NCBI GenBank assembly: GCA_902611415.1
Contig: CACLZM010000002.1
Span: forward strand, 90,524 to 154,523
Length of the DNA: 64,000 bases
Reading direction: 5' to 3'
Source: an uncultured Alphaproteobacteria bacterium
GTDB lineage: Bacteria; Pseudomonadota; Alphaproteobacteria; HIMB59
Of this stretch, positions 1-8,621 are shown piece after piece. The stretch's first letter is position 1. Each line of letters begins with the position of its first letter. A model generated the notes under the pieces. That model had not been told where the DNA came from. It saw only the letters and a list, made by a program, of their open reading frames with translations, and ran no database searches. Made by a program: the position numbers and the translations under genes.

Positions 1-1
1 C

Positions 2-118
2 TTACCTTTTTTCTTTGCAAAAAATCTAAATATGAATTTTTGGTTAATTTATTTGATTGGATTGACTTTACTCGTAATAGGATATTTTGTTCATAAATAT
101 ATTATGAGTTTAATTTGA
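2..118 (+). CDS. C-terminal end of a membrane protein (5' truncated by window edge)
   Basis: An open frame enters from the left edge and ends at TGA 116-118. The visible 38 residues contain one long hydrophobic stretch (roughly residues 12-28) followed by HKY, which looks like a final transmembrane helix with a short basic tail. The next gene's ATG follows the stop with no gap, suggesting the two are cotranscribed. Too little is visible to name a family. An independent small protein starting at the internal ATG at 32 is possible but less likely. Confidence 0.45.
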   Translation, partial: LPFFFAKNLNMNFWLIYLIGLTLLVIGYFVHKYIMSLI

Positions 119-733
119 ATGTTTGAGTTATTTGCAGACTCAACTCCAAATGCAAGAAAAGTTTCAATAATGTTAGAGGAGATTAATGAGAGTTATGATT
201 TGACTTTAATTAATTTAAATAAGGGCGAACAATTCAACGAGGAGTTTATAAAAATTTCTCCATTTTCAAAAATTCCTGTTTTAAGACACAATAATAAGAC
301 CATATTTGAGTCTGGTGCTATCTTAATTTACTTGGCAAATTTATCAGGAGAATTTTATGGCTCAAATCAAAGTTTAACAACCCAGTGGTTGATGGCTCAA
401 ATGGGTTATATAGGCCCCATGTTAGGTCAGCATCATCAATTTCATCATTATAATCCCGGTAAAAGTGATTTTGGTGAAGATAGATATTTTAAAATTGCAG
501 AAACGATATACAAAAATTTAGATGATCATTTATCTATAAATGAATATTTAGCAAATGAATATTCAATTGCAGATATTGCAACATTTCCTTGGATCGCCAG
601 ACATCCAATTCATGATATAGGTCTGAATAAATATATCAATTTATTACGTTGGTATAATCAAATATCACTTAGACCTGCTGTCTTAAAGGGATATGATCTA
701 TTTAAAGATGGCTCAATACCACCACCCGCATAA
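119..733 (+). CDS. Glutathione S-transferase family protein
   Basis: This 204-residue protein has the two-domain layout of cytosolic GSTs: an N-terminal thioredoxin fold (about residues 1-80, with STPNARKV after the first strand, FSKIPVL with the cis-proline, and ESGAIL matching the glutathione-binding E-S pair) and a helical C-terminal domain (about 85-195). The N-terminal pattern resembles the YfcG/YghU-type bacterial GSTs, which act on disulfides or peroxides rather than classical xenobiotics. That substrate assignment is inference. The ATG directly follows the preceding stop, and a DCC-family thiol protein follows after 5 bases, so a small redox operon is plausible. Confidence 0.85.
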   Translation: MFELFADSTPNARKVSIMLEEINESYDLTLINLNKGEQFNEEFIKISPFSKIPVLRHNNKTIFESGAILIYLANLSGEFYGSNQSLTTQWLMAQMGYIGPMLGQHHQFHHYNPGKSDFGEDRYFKIAETIYKNLDDHLSINEYLANEYSIADIATFPWIARHPIHDIGLNKYINLLRWYNQISLRPAVLKGYDLFKDGSIPPPA

Positions 734-738
734 TCAAA

Positions 739-1077
739 ATGAAAGTATACTTTAATGGTTCATGTAATATTTGTAATGCAGAGATAAGTCACTATAAAAA
801 GAAAACCTGTAATATAAACTATGTTGATATTTCAAAAAATAAAGATGAGCATATAAATCATCTTTCCAAAAAAGATTTATTTAGAAGAATGCATGTATAT
901 CATGATGGAAAAATTTTTTCTGGATCAGAGTCCTTTCTAGTTTTATGGGATACTATTCCAAGATGGAGATACCTGTCTTTATTGTTGAAGCTACCATTAT
1001 TTAGACAACTATGGAAAATCGGATACGAAGGATTAGCTTTACTACTTTATTTGAAAAACAAAAAGAAGATTAAGTAG
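739..1077 (+). CDS. DCC-family (DUF393) thiol-disulfide oxidoreductase-like protein
   Basis: This 112-residue protein begins with a beta strand and then FNGSCNICNAE, the C-x-x-C element of the DUF393/DCC family, whose members resemble thioredoxin-fold proteins. The family hallmark D-x-x-C near the N-terminus is here N-G-S-C, a conservative change. The C-terminal half is basic and hydrophobic (WRYLSLLLKLPLF), typical of the family. No biochemical role is established for most members. It lies 5 bases after a GST gene, so a shared thiol-related function is a reasonable guess. Confidence 0.75.
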   Translation: MKVYFNGSCNICNAEISHYKKKTCNINYVDISKNKDEHINHLSKKDLFRRMHVYHDGKIFSGSESFLVLWDTIPRWRYLSLLLKLPLFRQLWKIGYEGLALLLYLKNKKKIK

Positions 1078-1109
1078 AACCATTCTTGAAGAAAACCACA
1101 AGAATGGTT
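1078..1109. terminator. Perfect 11-bp inverted repeat between convergent genes
   Basis: AACCATTCTTG (1078-1088) pairs perfectly with CAAGAATGGTT (1099-1109) around a 10-base loop. It starts at the first base after the stop of the DCC-family gene and lies downstream of folC on the other strand. No T-run follows on either strand, so it is not a classical intrinsic terminator. It may be a 3'-end-stabilising structure or a Rho-associated end. Bases 1110-1223 beyond it hold nothing I can identify. Confidence 0.5.
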
Positions 1110-1223
1110 CTGGAGGATTAAGGTTAGTTTATAATTCTTACTTTTCTGAGAAAATTTAGATCAATCAATATATCTTTATAAATGCGGATATTATTGTTAT
1201 TTGGCACTATATAAGGAAAGAAT

Positions 1224-2471
1224 CTAATTTTTTAAACGATTTAATTTTATCACTTCACCGATAAAATATAATGATCCTCCAAAATAAATTGAGGTCTGAT
1301 TTGATGAGAGTTTATTAATAATTTCAAATGAGTCTGATAAGGAATTTGCAAAATAAAGCTTCAGGTATTTGGGTAATAGATCTTTAGTAATCGAGTTTTC
1401 CTCGTTCATTTTAACAACAATTATTTTATTAAAATGATTTGATAAGCTAGAGAGCATTTGAGTATATTTTTTATTATTTAAAAAAGAGCATATAAGTATT
1501 TTTCTATTTTTTGTTAATGATTTAAGTAATGCTTTCATTCCATCGATATTGTGAAACCCATCTAAATAAATATTTTTATATTTCTTTATTTTTTTATTTA
1601 GAAGTCCACTCTTAATTTGTTGTAATCTCCCAGGCCACTCACAATTCATCAACGCTTTTTCTGTTTTTTCTATTACAAATTTTTCTTTCAATATATTCCT
1701 AGCTAAGTGTATTGCTAATCCAGCATTAATTAATTGATGTGATCCTAATAAACTTAATTTTGATAAATTAACTCTTATATCATTAGATAAATAAATATTA
1801 GATTTAATTTTCCAATGAGTATTAAATAGATTTGCATTTAATTTTCTTTTTTTTAATTGTGACTTAATAAATTTCATAACATTTGTTTTCTGTTGATTAA
1901 TAAAAATTGTACTTTTTGAGTTCAATATTCCTAATTTTTCAAAAGCAATTTGATCCAATGAATTTCCTAAATAATCTTGATGATCTAAAGAAATTGGAGT
2001 AATAGCTGCATACTTTGATTTTTTTAAAATATTTGTAGCATCAAATCTTCCTCCAAGTCCAACTTCTAATATTAGATAGTCAGCTTTATGATCTTGAAAA
2101 GCTTTAAACGCCGCCGCAGTAGTAATTTCAAAAAATGTTATCAAATTTCCTTCATTTTTATCTTCGCAAAACTTCAAATATTCTAATAATTTTTGTTTTG
2201 AAATTTCTTTAGATCTTAATTGAATTCTTTCATTAAATTTTACTAGGTGAGGTGTGGAGTATACGTGTGTTGAATAATCATGATGATTGAGAATTGATTT
2301 TAAAATAGCTGCTGTTGAGCCTTTTCCATTAGTACCAGCTATATGAATGACTTTGGGCAGTAAATTTTCATCAAAATTGATTTTCTTTAAAAGTTTTTTA
2401 ATTCTCCATAAAGATAAGTCTGAAAATTTTGGATGTAGATTTAGTAGTCTTTGAAAAATGGGATCTTTCAA
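1224..2471 (-). CDS. folC: Bifunctional folylpolyglutamate synthase / dihydrofolate synthase
   Basis: This cytosolic Mur-ligase-type enzyme adds L-glutamate to dihydropteroate and to folates. The 415 residues match the family's usual size. The ATP-binding loop HIAGTNGKGST is at residues 43-53, LGLGGRFDATN-type sequence (here EVGLGGRFDATN) follows in the central domain, and SLDHQDYLG and DGFHN mark the metal/substrate region and C-terminal domain start. It is the last gene of the trp/acc run and starts 4 bases after accD, the usual alphaproteobacterial arrangement. Confidence 0.93.
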   Translation of the reverse strand: MKDPIFQRLLNLHPKFSDLSLWRIKKLLKKINFDENLLPKVIHIAGTNGKGSTAAILKSILNHHDYSTHVYSTPHLVKFNERIQLRSKEISKQKLLEYLKFCEDKNEGNLITFFEITTAAAFKAFQDHKADYLILEVGLGGRFDATNILKKSKYAAITPISLDHQDYLGNSLDQIAFEKLGILNSKSTIFINQQKTNVMKFIKSQLKKRKLNANLFNTHWKIKSNIYLSNDIRVNLSKLSLLGSHQLINAGLAIHLARNILKEKFVIEKTEKALMNCEWPGRLQQIKSGLLNKKIKKYKNIYLDGFHNIDGMKALLKSLTKNRKILICSFLNNKKYTQMLSSLSNHFNKIIVVKMNEENSITKDLLPKYLKLYFANSLSDSFEIINKLSSNQTSIYFGGSLYFIGEVIKLNRLKN

Positions 2472-2475
2472 GAAT

Positions 2476-3321
2476 TTATTTTTTTACGAATGATAAAACT
2501 TTTGAAAGTGTTTGACTTAATTCTTTTCGATGGACAACCATATCAACCATTCCGTGTTCAAGAAGGTATTCGGCAGTCTGAAAATCCTCAGGTAATTGTT
2601 CCTTGATTGTCTCTTCGATAACTCTTTTTCCAGCAAAACCAATCATACTTCCTTTTTCAGCAATGATAATATCTCCAAGCATTGCAAACGAAGCACTGAC
2701 ACCTCCAGTGGTAGGGTGAGTTAGAACACTCACGTAAGGAATTTTATATTGATCTAGCATATTTACAGCTGCAACTGTTTTAGGTAGTTGCATTAAACTT
2801 ACAATACCTTCTTGCATCCTTGCACCTCCTGAGGAAGCAACAGATATAAATGGACAATTCAAATCAACAGCGTTTTGACAGCCAATTTTAAATGCTTCAC
2901 CAACAAATTGACCCATTGAACCACCCATAAAATTAAAATCTAAAATAAAAACTACAACTTTTGTGCTTCCAATTTCACCTTTAGCTAGAATGGCGGCATC
3001 TTTTTGATCAGTTTTCTTTTGTGCAGCTTTCATCCTGTCCGTGTATTTTTTAAGATCTTTAAATTTTAGAGGATCATTATTTTCAAAAGGTACCTCGATA
3101 ATTTCATAATTTTCGTTATCAAATAAATTTTTTAATCTACTATTTACATCCATCCCCATATGAAAGTCACAATATGAACAAACATTTAGATTTTCTTTTA
3201 AATCACTTACATACAAGGTTCTCTCTCCACATCCACACTTGGTCCATAAATCAGACGGAGGTTCTTTTCGATTAACAAGGGAGCTTAATTTTGGTTTTAC
3301 ATAATCTGTGAGCCAATTCAT
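2476..3321 (-). CDS. accD: Acetyl-CoA carboxylase carboxyltransferase subunit beta
   Basis: The beta subunit of the carboxyltransferase that, with AccA, moves the carboxyl group from carboxybiotin to acetyl-CoA to give malonyl-CoA. The 281 residues carry an N-terminal zinc ribbon and the crotonase-fold carboxyltransferase domain (SSGGARMQEG, THPTTGGVSASFAMLGD). The first zinc knuckle reads C29-G-C31 rather than the usual C-x-x-C; the second is normal (C48-S-Y-C51). It sits between trpA and folC with spacers of 2 and 4 bases, the conserved alphaproteobacterial order. Confidence 0.94.
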   Translation of the reverse strand: MNWLTDYVKPKLSSLVNRKEPPSDLWTKCGCGERTLYVSDLKENLNVCSYCDFHMGMDVNSRLKNLFDNENYEIIEVPFENNDPLKFKDLKKYTDRMKAAQKKTDQKDAAILAKGEIGSTKVVVFILDFNFMGGSMGQFVGEAFKIGCQNAVDLNCPFISVASSGGARMQEGIVSLMQLPKTVAAVNMLDQYKIPYVSVLTHPTTGGVSASFAMLGDIIIAEKGSMIGFAGKRVIEETIKEQLPEDFQTAEYLLEHGMVDMVVHRKELSQTLSKVLSFVKK

Positions 3322-3323
3322 TT

Positions 3324-4109
3324 TTAGATTTTAACCTCTTGAATAAATTTTTTAAGGCTTTTAAGGTACTTATTAAAATCCATCTTTATATCAAAATATT
3401 TTTGAATCAGAGCTGAGCCAATTATAACACCATCTGCATTTGTTTTTTTGGATATATCAATGACATCTTTTTTAGACTTGATCCCAAATCCAACTAAAAC
3501 AGGAACAGAAGACATTTTTTTTATAGATTTAACATTTTTATTTATTTCTTTGTAATCTAATTTATTTGAACCAGTGATTCCAGTTGCTGATATATAATAG
3601 ATGAATCCTTTTGAATTTTTTAAAAGTTTTTGAGATCTTTTCTTATCTGTCATTGGAGAGATTAACTTAATCAAGTGGATGTTATTTTTAGACAATGACT
3701 TTTTGATTGCATCTTCTTCTTCAAAAGGCAAATCAACAATTATTATACCATCAACAATACTTTTAATATTTTTGATGAATTTATTTAATCCAAATTTACG
3801 GACAGTATTTAAATAACACATAATGACAAATGAAGTATTATATTTAGATTTACTTAATTCTTTGATTAAATTAAGTGATTGTTGTGTTGATAATTTTGAT
3901 CTAAGTGCAAGTTTATTTGCCTCTTGGATAATAGGGCCATCTGCCATCGGATCAGAAAAAGGAAGCCCAAACTCAATAATATCTGGTTGATAAGATAACA
4001 TTTCATTAAAAACCTTTTTACTTTGATTTAGTGTAGGAAAACCACACGTCATAAATAACGAGAGTATTTTTTTTTTAGGAAGAGTGTCTAGATTATTCAT
4101 CTGCATCAA
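3324..4109 (-). CDS. trpA: Tryptophan synthase alpha subunit
   Basis: This TIM barrel cleaves indole-3-glycerol phosphate to indole and glyceraldehyde-3-phosphate, passing indole to TrpB. The 261 residues match the family. The catalytic glutamate is in [16 protein letters not shown], which also carries the substrate-binding aspartate, and the phosphate-binding region includes ISATGITGS and GFGIKS. Its start lies inside the end of trpB (17-base overlap), which suggests translational coupling of the two subunits. Confidence 0.93.
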   Translation of the reverse strand: MMQMNNLDTLPKKKILSLFMTCGFPTLNQSKKVFNEMLSYQPDIIEFGLPFSDPMADGPIIQEANKLALRSKLSTQQSLNLIKELSKSKYNTSFVIMCYLNTVRKFGLNKFIKNIKSIVDGIIIVDLPFEEEDAIKKSLSKNNIHLIKLISPMTDKKRSQKLLKNSKGFIYYISATGITGSNKLDYKEINKNVKSIKKMSSVPVLVGFGIKSKKDVIDISKKTNADGVIIGSALIQKYFDIKMDFNKYLKSLKKFIQEVKI

Positions 4110-5298
4110 ATCCTATTGCTTTAGCTGCAGTAAATAAATCTTTATCACCTCGTCCACACAAATTTAAAATTACAACTTTGTTTTTATGTTTATTTTTAAA
4201 TGCTTTAATTAAGTAGGCTAGGGCATGGGAAGGCTCTAGTGCAGGAATAATTCCCTCTAGTTTTGAACATGTTTGAAATGCTTCAAGAGCTTCTTTATCA
4301 GTTATACCAAAGTATTTAACTCTTTTAATATCTTTTAAGTAGGAGTGTTCAGGCCCTACACCAGGATAATCGAGACCAGCTGAAATAGAATGAGCCTCTT
4401 TTATTTGCCCATCATTGTCTTGTAAGACATAACTGTAACTACCATGCAAAATACCGGGAGTTCCAGATGTCATTGTAGCAGCTGTTTCTTCTGTTTTAGC
4501 GCCTCTACCAGCTGCCTCAACTCCAATAATCTTTACCTTTTTATCATTTAAAAATGGATAAAATAAACCCATTGCATTTGATCCGCCTCCAACGCAAGCT
4601 ATCAAATAATCTGGTAGTTTTTTCTCTACTTTTAATATTTGTTCTCTAGCTTCTTTTCCAATTACAGATTGAAAATCTCTTACCATTTTTGGATAGGGGT
4701 GAGGGCCAGCTGTAGAGCCAATAATATAAAAGGTATCTCTAACGTTTTTAATCCAATCTCTTAAAGCTTCATTCATCGCATCTTTTAACGATTTACTACC
4801 AGATTCAACCTGAATAATGGTGGCACCCAGAAGCTTCATTCTAAAAACATTAGGTTTTTGTCTCTCGATGTCTTTAGACCCCATGTAAATATAACAAGGA
4901 AGACCAAAAAGAGCACAAACAGTAGCTGTTGCAACTCCGTGTTGTCCGGCACCAGTTTCAGCTATAATTCTTGTTTTGCCCATTTTTTTTGCAAGGAGTA
5001 TTTGTCCTAGGCAATTATTGATTTTATGGGCTCCTGTATGATTTAGCTCATCTCTTTTAAAATATACTCTTGGTCCATTAATATATTTAGATAAATTTTT
5101 AGCAAAGTGCAAAGATGAGGGCCTACCTACGTAGTTTTTAAAAAGATCATTCAGCTCTTTTATAAATTTTTTATCCTTTTGAATTTTTTTGTAAGATTTA
5201 TCTAAATTTAATAATAGGGGCATTAATGTTTCTGAGACATACATGCCTCCGAACTCACCAAATCTTCCAACAGAGTTAGGTTGTTTATAAGTTTTCAT
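4093..5298 (-). CDS. trpB: Tryptophan synthase beta subunit
   Basis: This PLP-dependent enzyme condenses indole with L-serine to give tryptophan. The 401 residues match the family length. The PLP lysine lies in [11 protein letters not shown], the phosphate-binding loop is [10 protein letters not shown], and AETGAGQHG forms the catalytic loop. The gene sits between trpF and trpA. Its ATG shares one base with the trpF stop codon, so the trp genes are tightly coupled. Confidence 0.95.
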   Translation of the reverse strand: MKTYKQPNSVGRFGEFGGMYVSETLMPLLLNLDKSYKKIQKDKKFIKELNDLFKNYVGRPSSLHFAKNLSKYINGPRVYFKRDELNHTGAHKINNCLGQILLAKKMGKTRIIAETGAGQHGVATATVCALFGLPCYIYMGSKDIERQKPNVFRMKLLGATIIQVESGSKSLKDAMNEALRDWIKNVRDTFYIIGSTAGPHPYPKMVRDFQSVIGKEAREQILKVEKKLPDYLIACVGGGSNAMGLFYPFLNDKKVKIIGVEAAGRGAKTEETAATMTSGTPGILHGSYSYVLQDNDGQIKEAHSISAGLDYPGVGPEHSYLKDIKRVKYFGITDKEALEAFQTCSKLEGIIPALEPSHALAYLIKAFKNKHKNKVVILNLCGRGDKDLFTAAKAIGFDADE

Positions 5299-5924
5299 TA
5301 ATTATAAATCGATGAAATAATACCATCTATCAAAGTAAGGCTTTTTTCACCTGGTTGTTCCTCTACACCAGAATTTATATCAACAAAATCCGCACCTGTT
5401 AAGCTAATTGCTTTTTTGATATTAGTGACATTTAGACCTCCCGATAAAATATAAGGAAGTTTTTTTATATTTTTAAAATCAGACCAATCCCAAGTTGTAT
5501 TGTTTCCTCCAGGCATCTGATTTGAAGAGGGTTTCGCTTCGATGAGGAACCGATCTACATCAATTAACCCAGTAGTTTTAAAATCTTCTGGGGATATTGA
5601 TTTATATATCTTTTTCTTAAATTTACTTTTAATTTCACTTATTAAGTTTTGATCTTCATTACCATGAAGTTGAATTATGTCAAAATCAAAAATTTCTAAT
5701 TTATTTTTAATTTCATCAATTGATGGATTAACAAAAACACCCACAAATTTGTCTTTATGTGTTTTAAAATATTGGTTAACAAGAGCTAACGTTTCAGTAT
5801 CTATAAACCTCGGACTCTTTTCATAAAAAATTAACCCTTGATAAGAGATATTTAAATCAAGACAGTGGTTAATAATAGCTGGATTATTTTGTCCACAAAT
5901 TTTTATCTTTATGTTGTTCGCCAT
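5298..5924 (-). CDS. trpF: Phosphoribosylanthranilate isomerase
   Basis: This isomerase converts N-(5'-phosphoribosyl)anthranilate to CdRP in tryptophan synthesis. The 208 residues form a TIM barrel with the catalytic cysteine in IKICGQ near residue 11, IQLHGNE at the middle strand and LSGGLN plus DINSGVEE at the C-terminal phosphate site. The only sensible start (MANN) lies 41 bases inside the end of pyrF, a longer overlap than its neighbours show. trpF-trpB-trpA are present here; the anthranilate-forming genes are not in this window. Confidence 0.92.
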   Translation of the reverse strand: MANNIKIKICGQNNPAIINHCLDLNISYQGLIFYEKSPRFIDTETLALVNQYFKTHKDKFVGVFVNPSIDEIKNKLEIFDFDIIQLHGNEDQNLISEIKSKFKKKIYKSISPEDFKTTGLIDVDRFLIEAKPSSNQMPGGNNTTWDWSDFKNIKKLPYILSGGLNVTNIKKAISLTGADFVDINSGVEEQPGEKSLTLIDGIISSIYN

Positions 5925-6591
5925 ATTTTTTTAATAATTCTAACGGTTTTTTGCTTTCTATTAATTCTCTACCTATTACAACAAAGCTAGCACCATCTTG
6001 TAAAGCATTATGAGCAAAAGTAACTCTTTTTTGATCATCATTTCTGGCAAACATTTTAACACCAGGTGTTATTTTGATTAATTTATTAAATTCTCCTAAA
6101 ACTCTTAGATCATTACCTGAACAAACAAGGCCATGAATATTTACATTATTAGCGATTTCAGTAAATTTTTTTACAAGTTTTTTTGTATTTCTTTCTTTAT
6201 ATATTTTTTTGCTATCATTTCCATCTAAGCTCGTCAATAAGGTTACACCTAAAATTTTAGTTTTAAGTTTATTTTTCTTAATAGAGTTTACGGCAGCTTT
6301 CATCATCTCTTTACCTCCTGATATATGCAAGGTAAGAAAATCAGGGTTTATATTCGATAAAGAGTCTATAGCACTCTTAACTGTGTTCGGTATATCATGA
6401 AGTTTTAAATCAAGGAATAATTTACATTTTGATTTTTTAATTTCTGAAATAAGCTTGATTGAATGATTGTTATAAAAAGATCTATATCCCACTTTAAAAC
6501 CATAAACATGGCGGTATAGTTTTTTAACAATATTAATATTTTGAGTGTTCGACTTTAGGTCTAGGGCTATAAAAGATTTAAGTTTTTTCAT
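5884..6591 (-). CDS. pyrF: Orotidine-5'-phosphate decarboxylase
   Basis: This enzyme decarboxylates OMP to UMP, the last step of pyrimidine synthesis. The 235-residue barrel has IALDLK at the first strand, the catalytic D-x-K-x-x-D in LDLKLHDIPNT, and the phosphate-binding GRELIES region at the end. It overlaps the end of ihfB by 14 bases and the start of trpF by 41 bases. The ihfB-pyrF-trpF order is common in Alphaproteobacteria. Confidence 0.92.
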   Translation of the reverse strand: MKKLKSFIALDLKSNTQNINIVKKLYRHVYGFKVGYRSFYNNHSIKLISEIKKSKCKLFLDLKLHDIPNTVKSAIDSLSNINPDFLTLHISGGKEMMKAAVNSIKKNKLKTKILGVTLLTSLDGNDSKKIYKERNTKKLVKKFTEIANNVNIHGLVCSGNDLRVLGEFNKLIKITPGVKMFARNDDQKRVTFAHNALQDGASFVVIGRELIESKKPLELLKKYGEQHKDKNLWTK

Positions 6592-6883
6592 TTAACTTTT
6601 TATTTATATTCTCACTTGCTTTGAATTTAACCTTCCACTTGGAGGGGATATAAATTTTTTTCTTATTTCTAGGATCAGAGCCGTATCTAGAATTCATAAA
6701 TTTAGATTTAAAAGTACCAAAATTCCTTAACTCTATAGGGATATGATTAGAAATATTTTTCTCTAAAGTATCAAAAAACCTTTTAAATATATCTTTGTTA
6801 ATTTTAGGTGTTAGATCTTTTTCTGATTCTAAATAAGTCCTCAAAATATCAGACTTATTCTTTTTTAGGTTCCTTGTCCTCAT
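6578..6883 (-). CDS. ihfB: Integration host factor beta subunit-like DNA-binding protein (HU/IHF family)
   Basis: A small basic DNA-bending protein of about 101 residues with the HU/IHF fold: N-terminal helices and then IELRNFGTF, with the DNA-binding arm around NSRYGSDPRNKKKIYIP, where the proline that intercalates DNA is expected. The TTG at 6898 would give 106 residues, but I prefer the ATG at 6883 because AAGG lies 6 bases upstream. This start overlaps the rpsA end by 29 bases. Position directly after rpsA fits ihfB rather than hup. Confidence 0.82.
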   Translation of the reverse strand: MRTRNLKKNKSDILRTYLESEKDLTPKINKDIFKRFFDTLEKNISNHIPIELRNFGTFKSKFMNSRYGSDPRNKKKIYIPSKWKVKFKASENINKKLNEKT

Positions 6884-8552
6884 CCAAAGCCTTGCCAAGA
6901 ATATCCCCTAAAACTGAACCAGATGATTTAGATCCATATTTTTCTAATAAACTTTGTTCCTCATCTATTTCTAATTGTCTTATTGATAGTGAAAATTTTC
7001 GGTTAGTAAGATCAATAGAACTAATTTTAGCGTCAATTTTTTGACCTTCGTTATATCTAGATATATTCTGTTCCTCTTTATTTTTTGAAAGCTCTTTTCT
7101 TCTTATCGTAGTCTCTATAAAGTTGGCTACTTCAACATCAATTCCGTTGTTGCTAATTTTAGTGATTTTAGCAGAAACAATGTCACCTTTTGATTTATCT
7201 TTGAAAAATTCATTAAAGGGATCATTAGATAGTTGTTTAATACCAAAACTAATTTTTTCTTTTTCTGGGTCAATTTCTAAAATCTTAACTTTGATGTTTT
7301 GCCCTTTTTGATATTTTTTTAATGTTCTATCACCATTAGTGTCTGTCCATGACAAATCATTTTTATGTATCAATCCATCAATATTTTCATTTAGTTTTGC
7401 GAATATGCCAAACTCTGTAATATTTTTAATCTCAGTATCAATGGTTTGATCTTTTCTGTATTCATTAAGAATATTTTCCCATGGATTTGGCTCCGTTTGT
7501 TTAATTCCAAGACTTATTCTTTTCTTTTCTTTATCAATTTCTAAAATCTTCACTCTGATGTTAAAGCCAACCTCTAAAATTTTATTTGGATGTATATTTT
7601 TTTTTGTCCAACTAATATCATTAGAGTGCACTAAACCCTCTAAATCTTTTTCAGTAAGTTGAACAAAAGCACCATAGTCAGTTATATGTGTTATTTTGCC
7701 ATCATATATTTCATCGAGGCTAATCTTTTCCTCTATTTTTTCCCAAGGGTCATCTTTTAGCTGTTTGTACCCTAAGCTAATTTTATCTGAGTCATCAGAC
7801 ACTTTAAGAATTTTAAATTCGTACTTTTTTCCAATCTCTAATACATCTGAGGGATGATTAATCCTACTCCATGAAATATCACTTAGGTGAACTAATCCGT
7901 CAATACCACCCAAATCAACAAATGCTCCGTAGTCTGTAAATGTTTTTACTTTACCTGTGACAACGGAATTATTTTGTGATTTTGATAAAATTTGATTTTT
8001 AATTTCTTTTTGCTTTTCCTCAAGTATAGCTTTTCTTGATACAACTATATTTCCTTTAGAATAATCCATTTTTAAGATCTCAAAAGTTTCTTCAGTCTTA
8101 ATAAGATGGCTCACATCTCTGACAGGACGTAAATCTATTTGACTCAAGGGTAAAAATGCGTTTGTCCCCATAATTTTCACATAAAGGCCAGCTTTGGCTT
8201 TACCAACTATGAAACCTTTTACTCTTTCTTTATTGTCAAATAGTTTTTGAAGTTTTTCCCATGATTTCATTTTGATAGCTTTTTCATGAGATACTTTTAC
8301 GTTACCCTCTCTGTCCTCTAGTTTTTCAACAAATACTTCAATAACTTTTCCTGTTTTTAAATCATCCGATGATCCTGTATTTAAAAATTCTTCTTTAGGT
8401 ATTTGGCCTTCACTTTTATATCCAATATCAACAGTTATATATTGATCACTTATTTTAAGAATAGTTCCAGAAATTATCTTATTTGCCGATATTGCGTTCT
8501 TAGTCTCGAATTGTTTTTCTAGCAATTTGCTATATTCGTCATTAGAAATCAT
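6855..8552 (-). CDS. rpsA: 30S ribosomal protein S1
   Basis: S1 binds mRNA on the small ribosomal subunit. The 565 residues contain six S1/OB-fold repeats, recognisable at SGTILKISDQYITVDIG, KGFIVGKAKAGLYVKI, TGKVKTFTDYGAFVDLG, DGKITHITDYGAFVQL, IKNITEFGIFAKL and AKITKISNNGIDVEV; repeats 3 and 4 are the best conserved, as in other S1 proteins. The C-terminus is acidic to basic (DEDKEPKKE). The cytidylate kinase gene cmk, usually between aroA and rpsA in Alphaproteobacteria, is absent here. Confidence 0.95.
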   Translation of the reverse strand: MISNDEYSKLLEKQFETKNAISANKIISGTILKISDQYITVDIGYKSEGQIPKEEFLNTGSSDDLKTGKVIEVFVEKLEDREGNVKVSHEKAIKMKSWEKLQKLFDNKERVKGFIVGKAKAGLYVKIMGTNAFLPLSQIDLRPVRDVSHLIKTEETFEILKMDYSKGNIVVSRKAILEEKQKEIKNQILSKSQNNSVVTGKVKTFTDYGAFVDLGGIDGLVHLSDISWSRINHPSDVLEIGKKYEFKILKVSDDSDKISLGYKQLKDDPWEKIEEKISLDEIYDGKITHITDYGAFVQLTEKDLEGLVHSNDISWTKKNIHPNKILEVGFNIRVKILEIDKEKKRISLGIKQTEPNPWENILNEYRKDQTIDTEIKNITEFGIFAKLNENIDGLIHKNDLSWTDTNGDRTLKKYQKGQNIKVKILEIDPEKEKISFGIKQLSNDPFNEFFKDKSKGDIVSAKITKISNNGIDVEVANFIETTIRRKELSKNKEEQNISRYNEGQKIDAKISSIDLTNRKFSLSIRQLEIDEEQSLLEKYGSKSSGSVLGDILGKALDEDKEPKKE

Positions 8553-8621
8553 TAGTCATTATTTACCTTTCGGATTGAATTAGGTCCTTTTAAAGTTTTA
8601 TTGGTGTTTTTCAAGAAAAAA

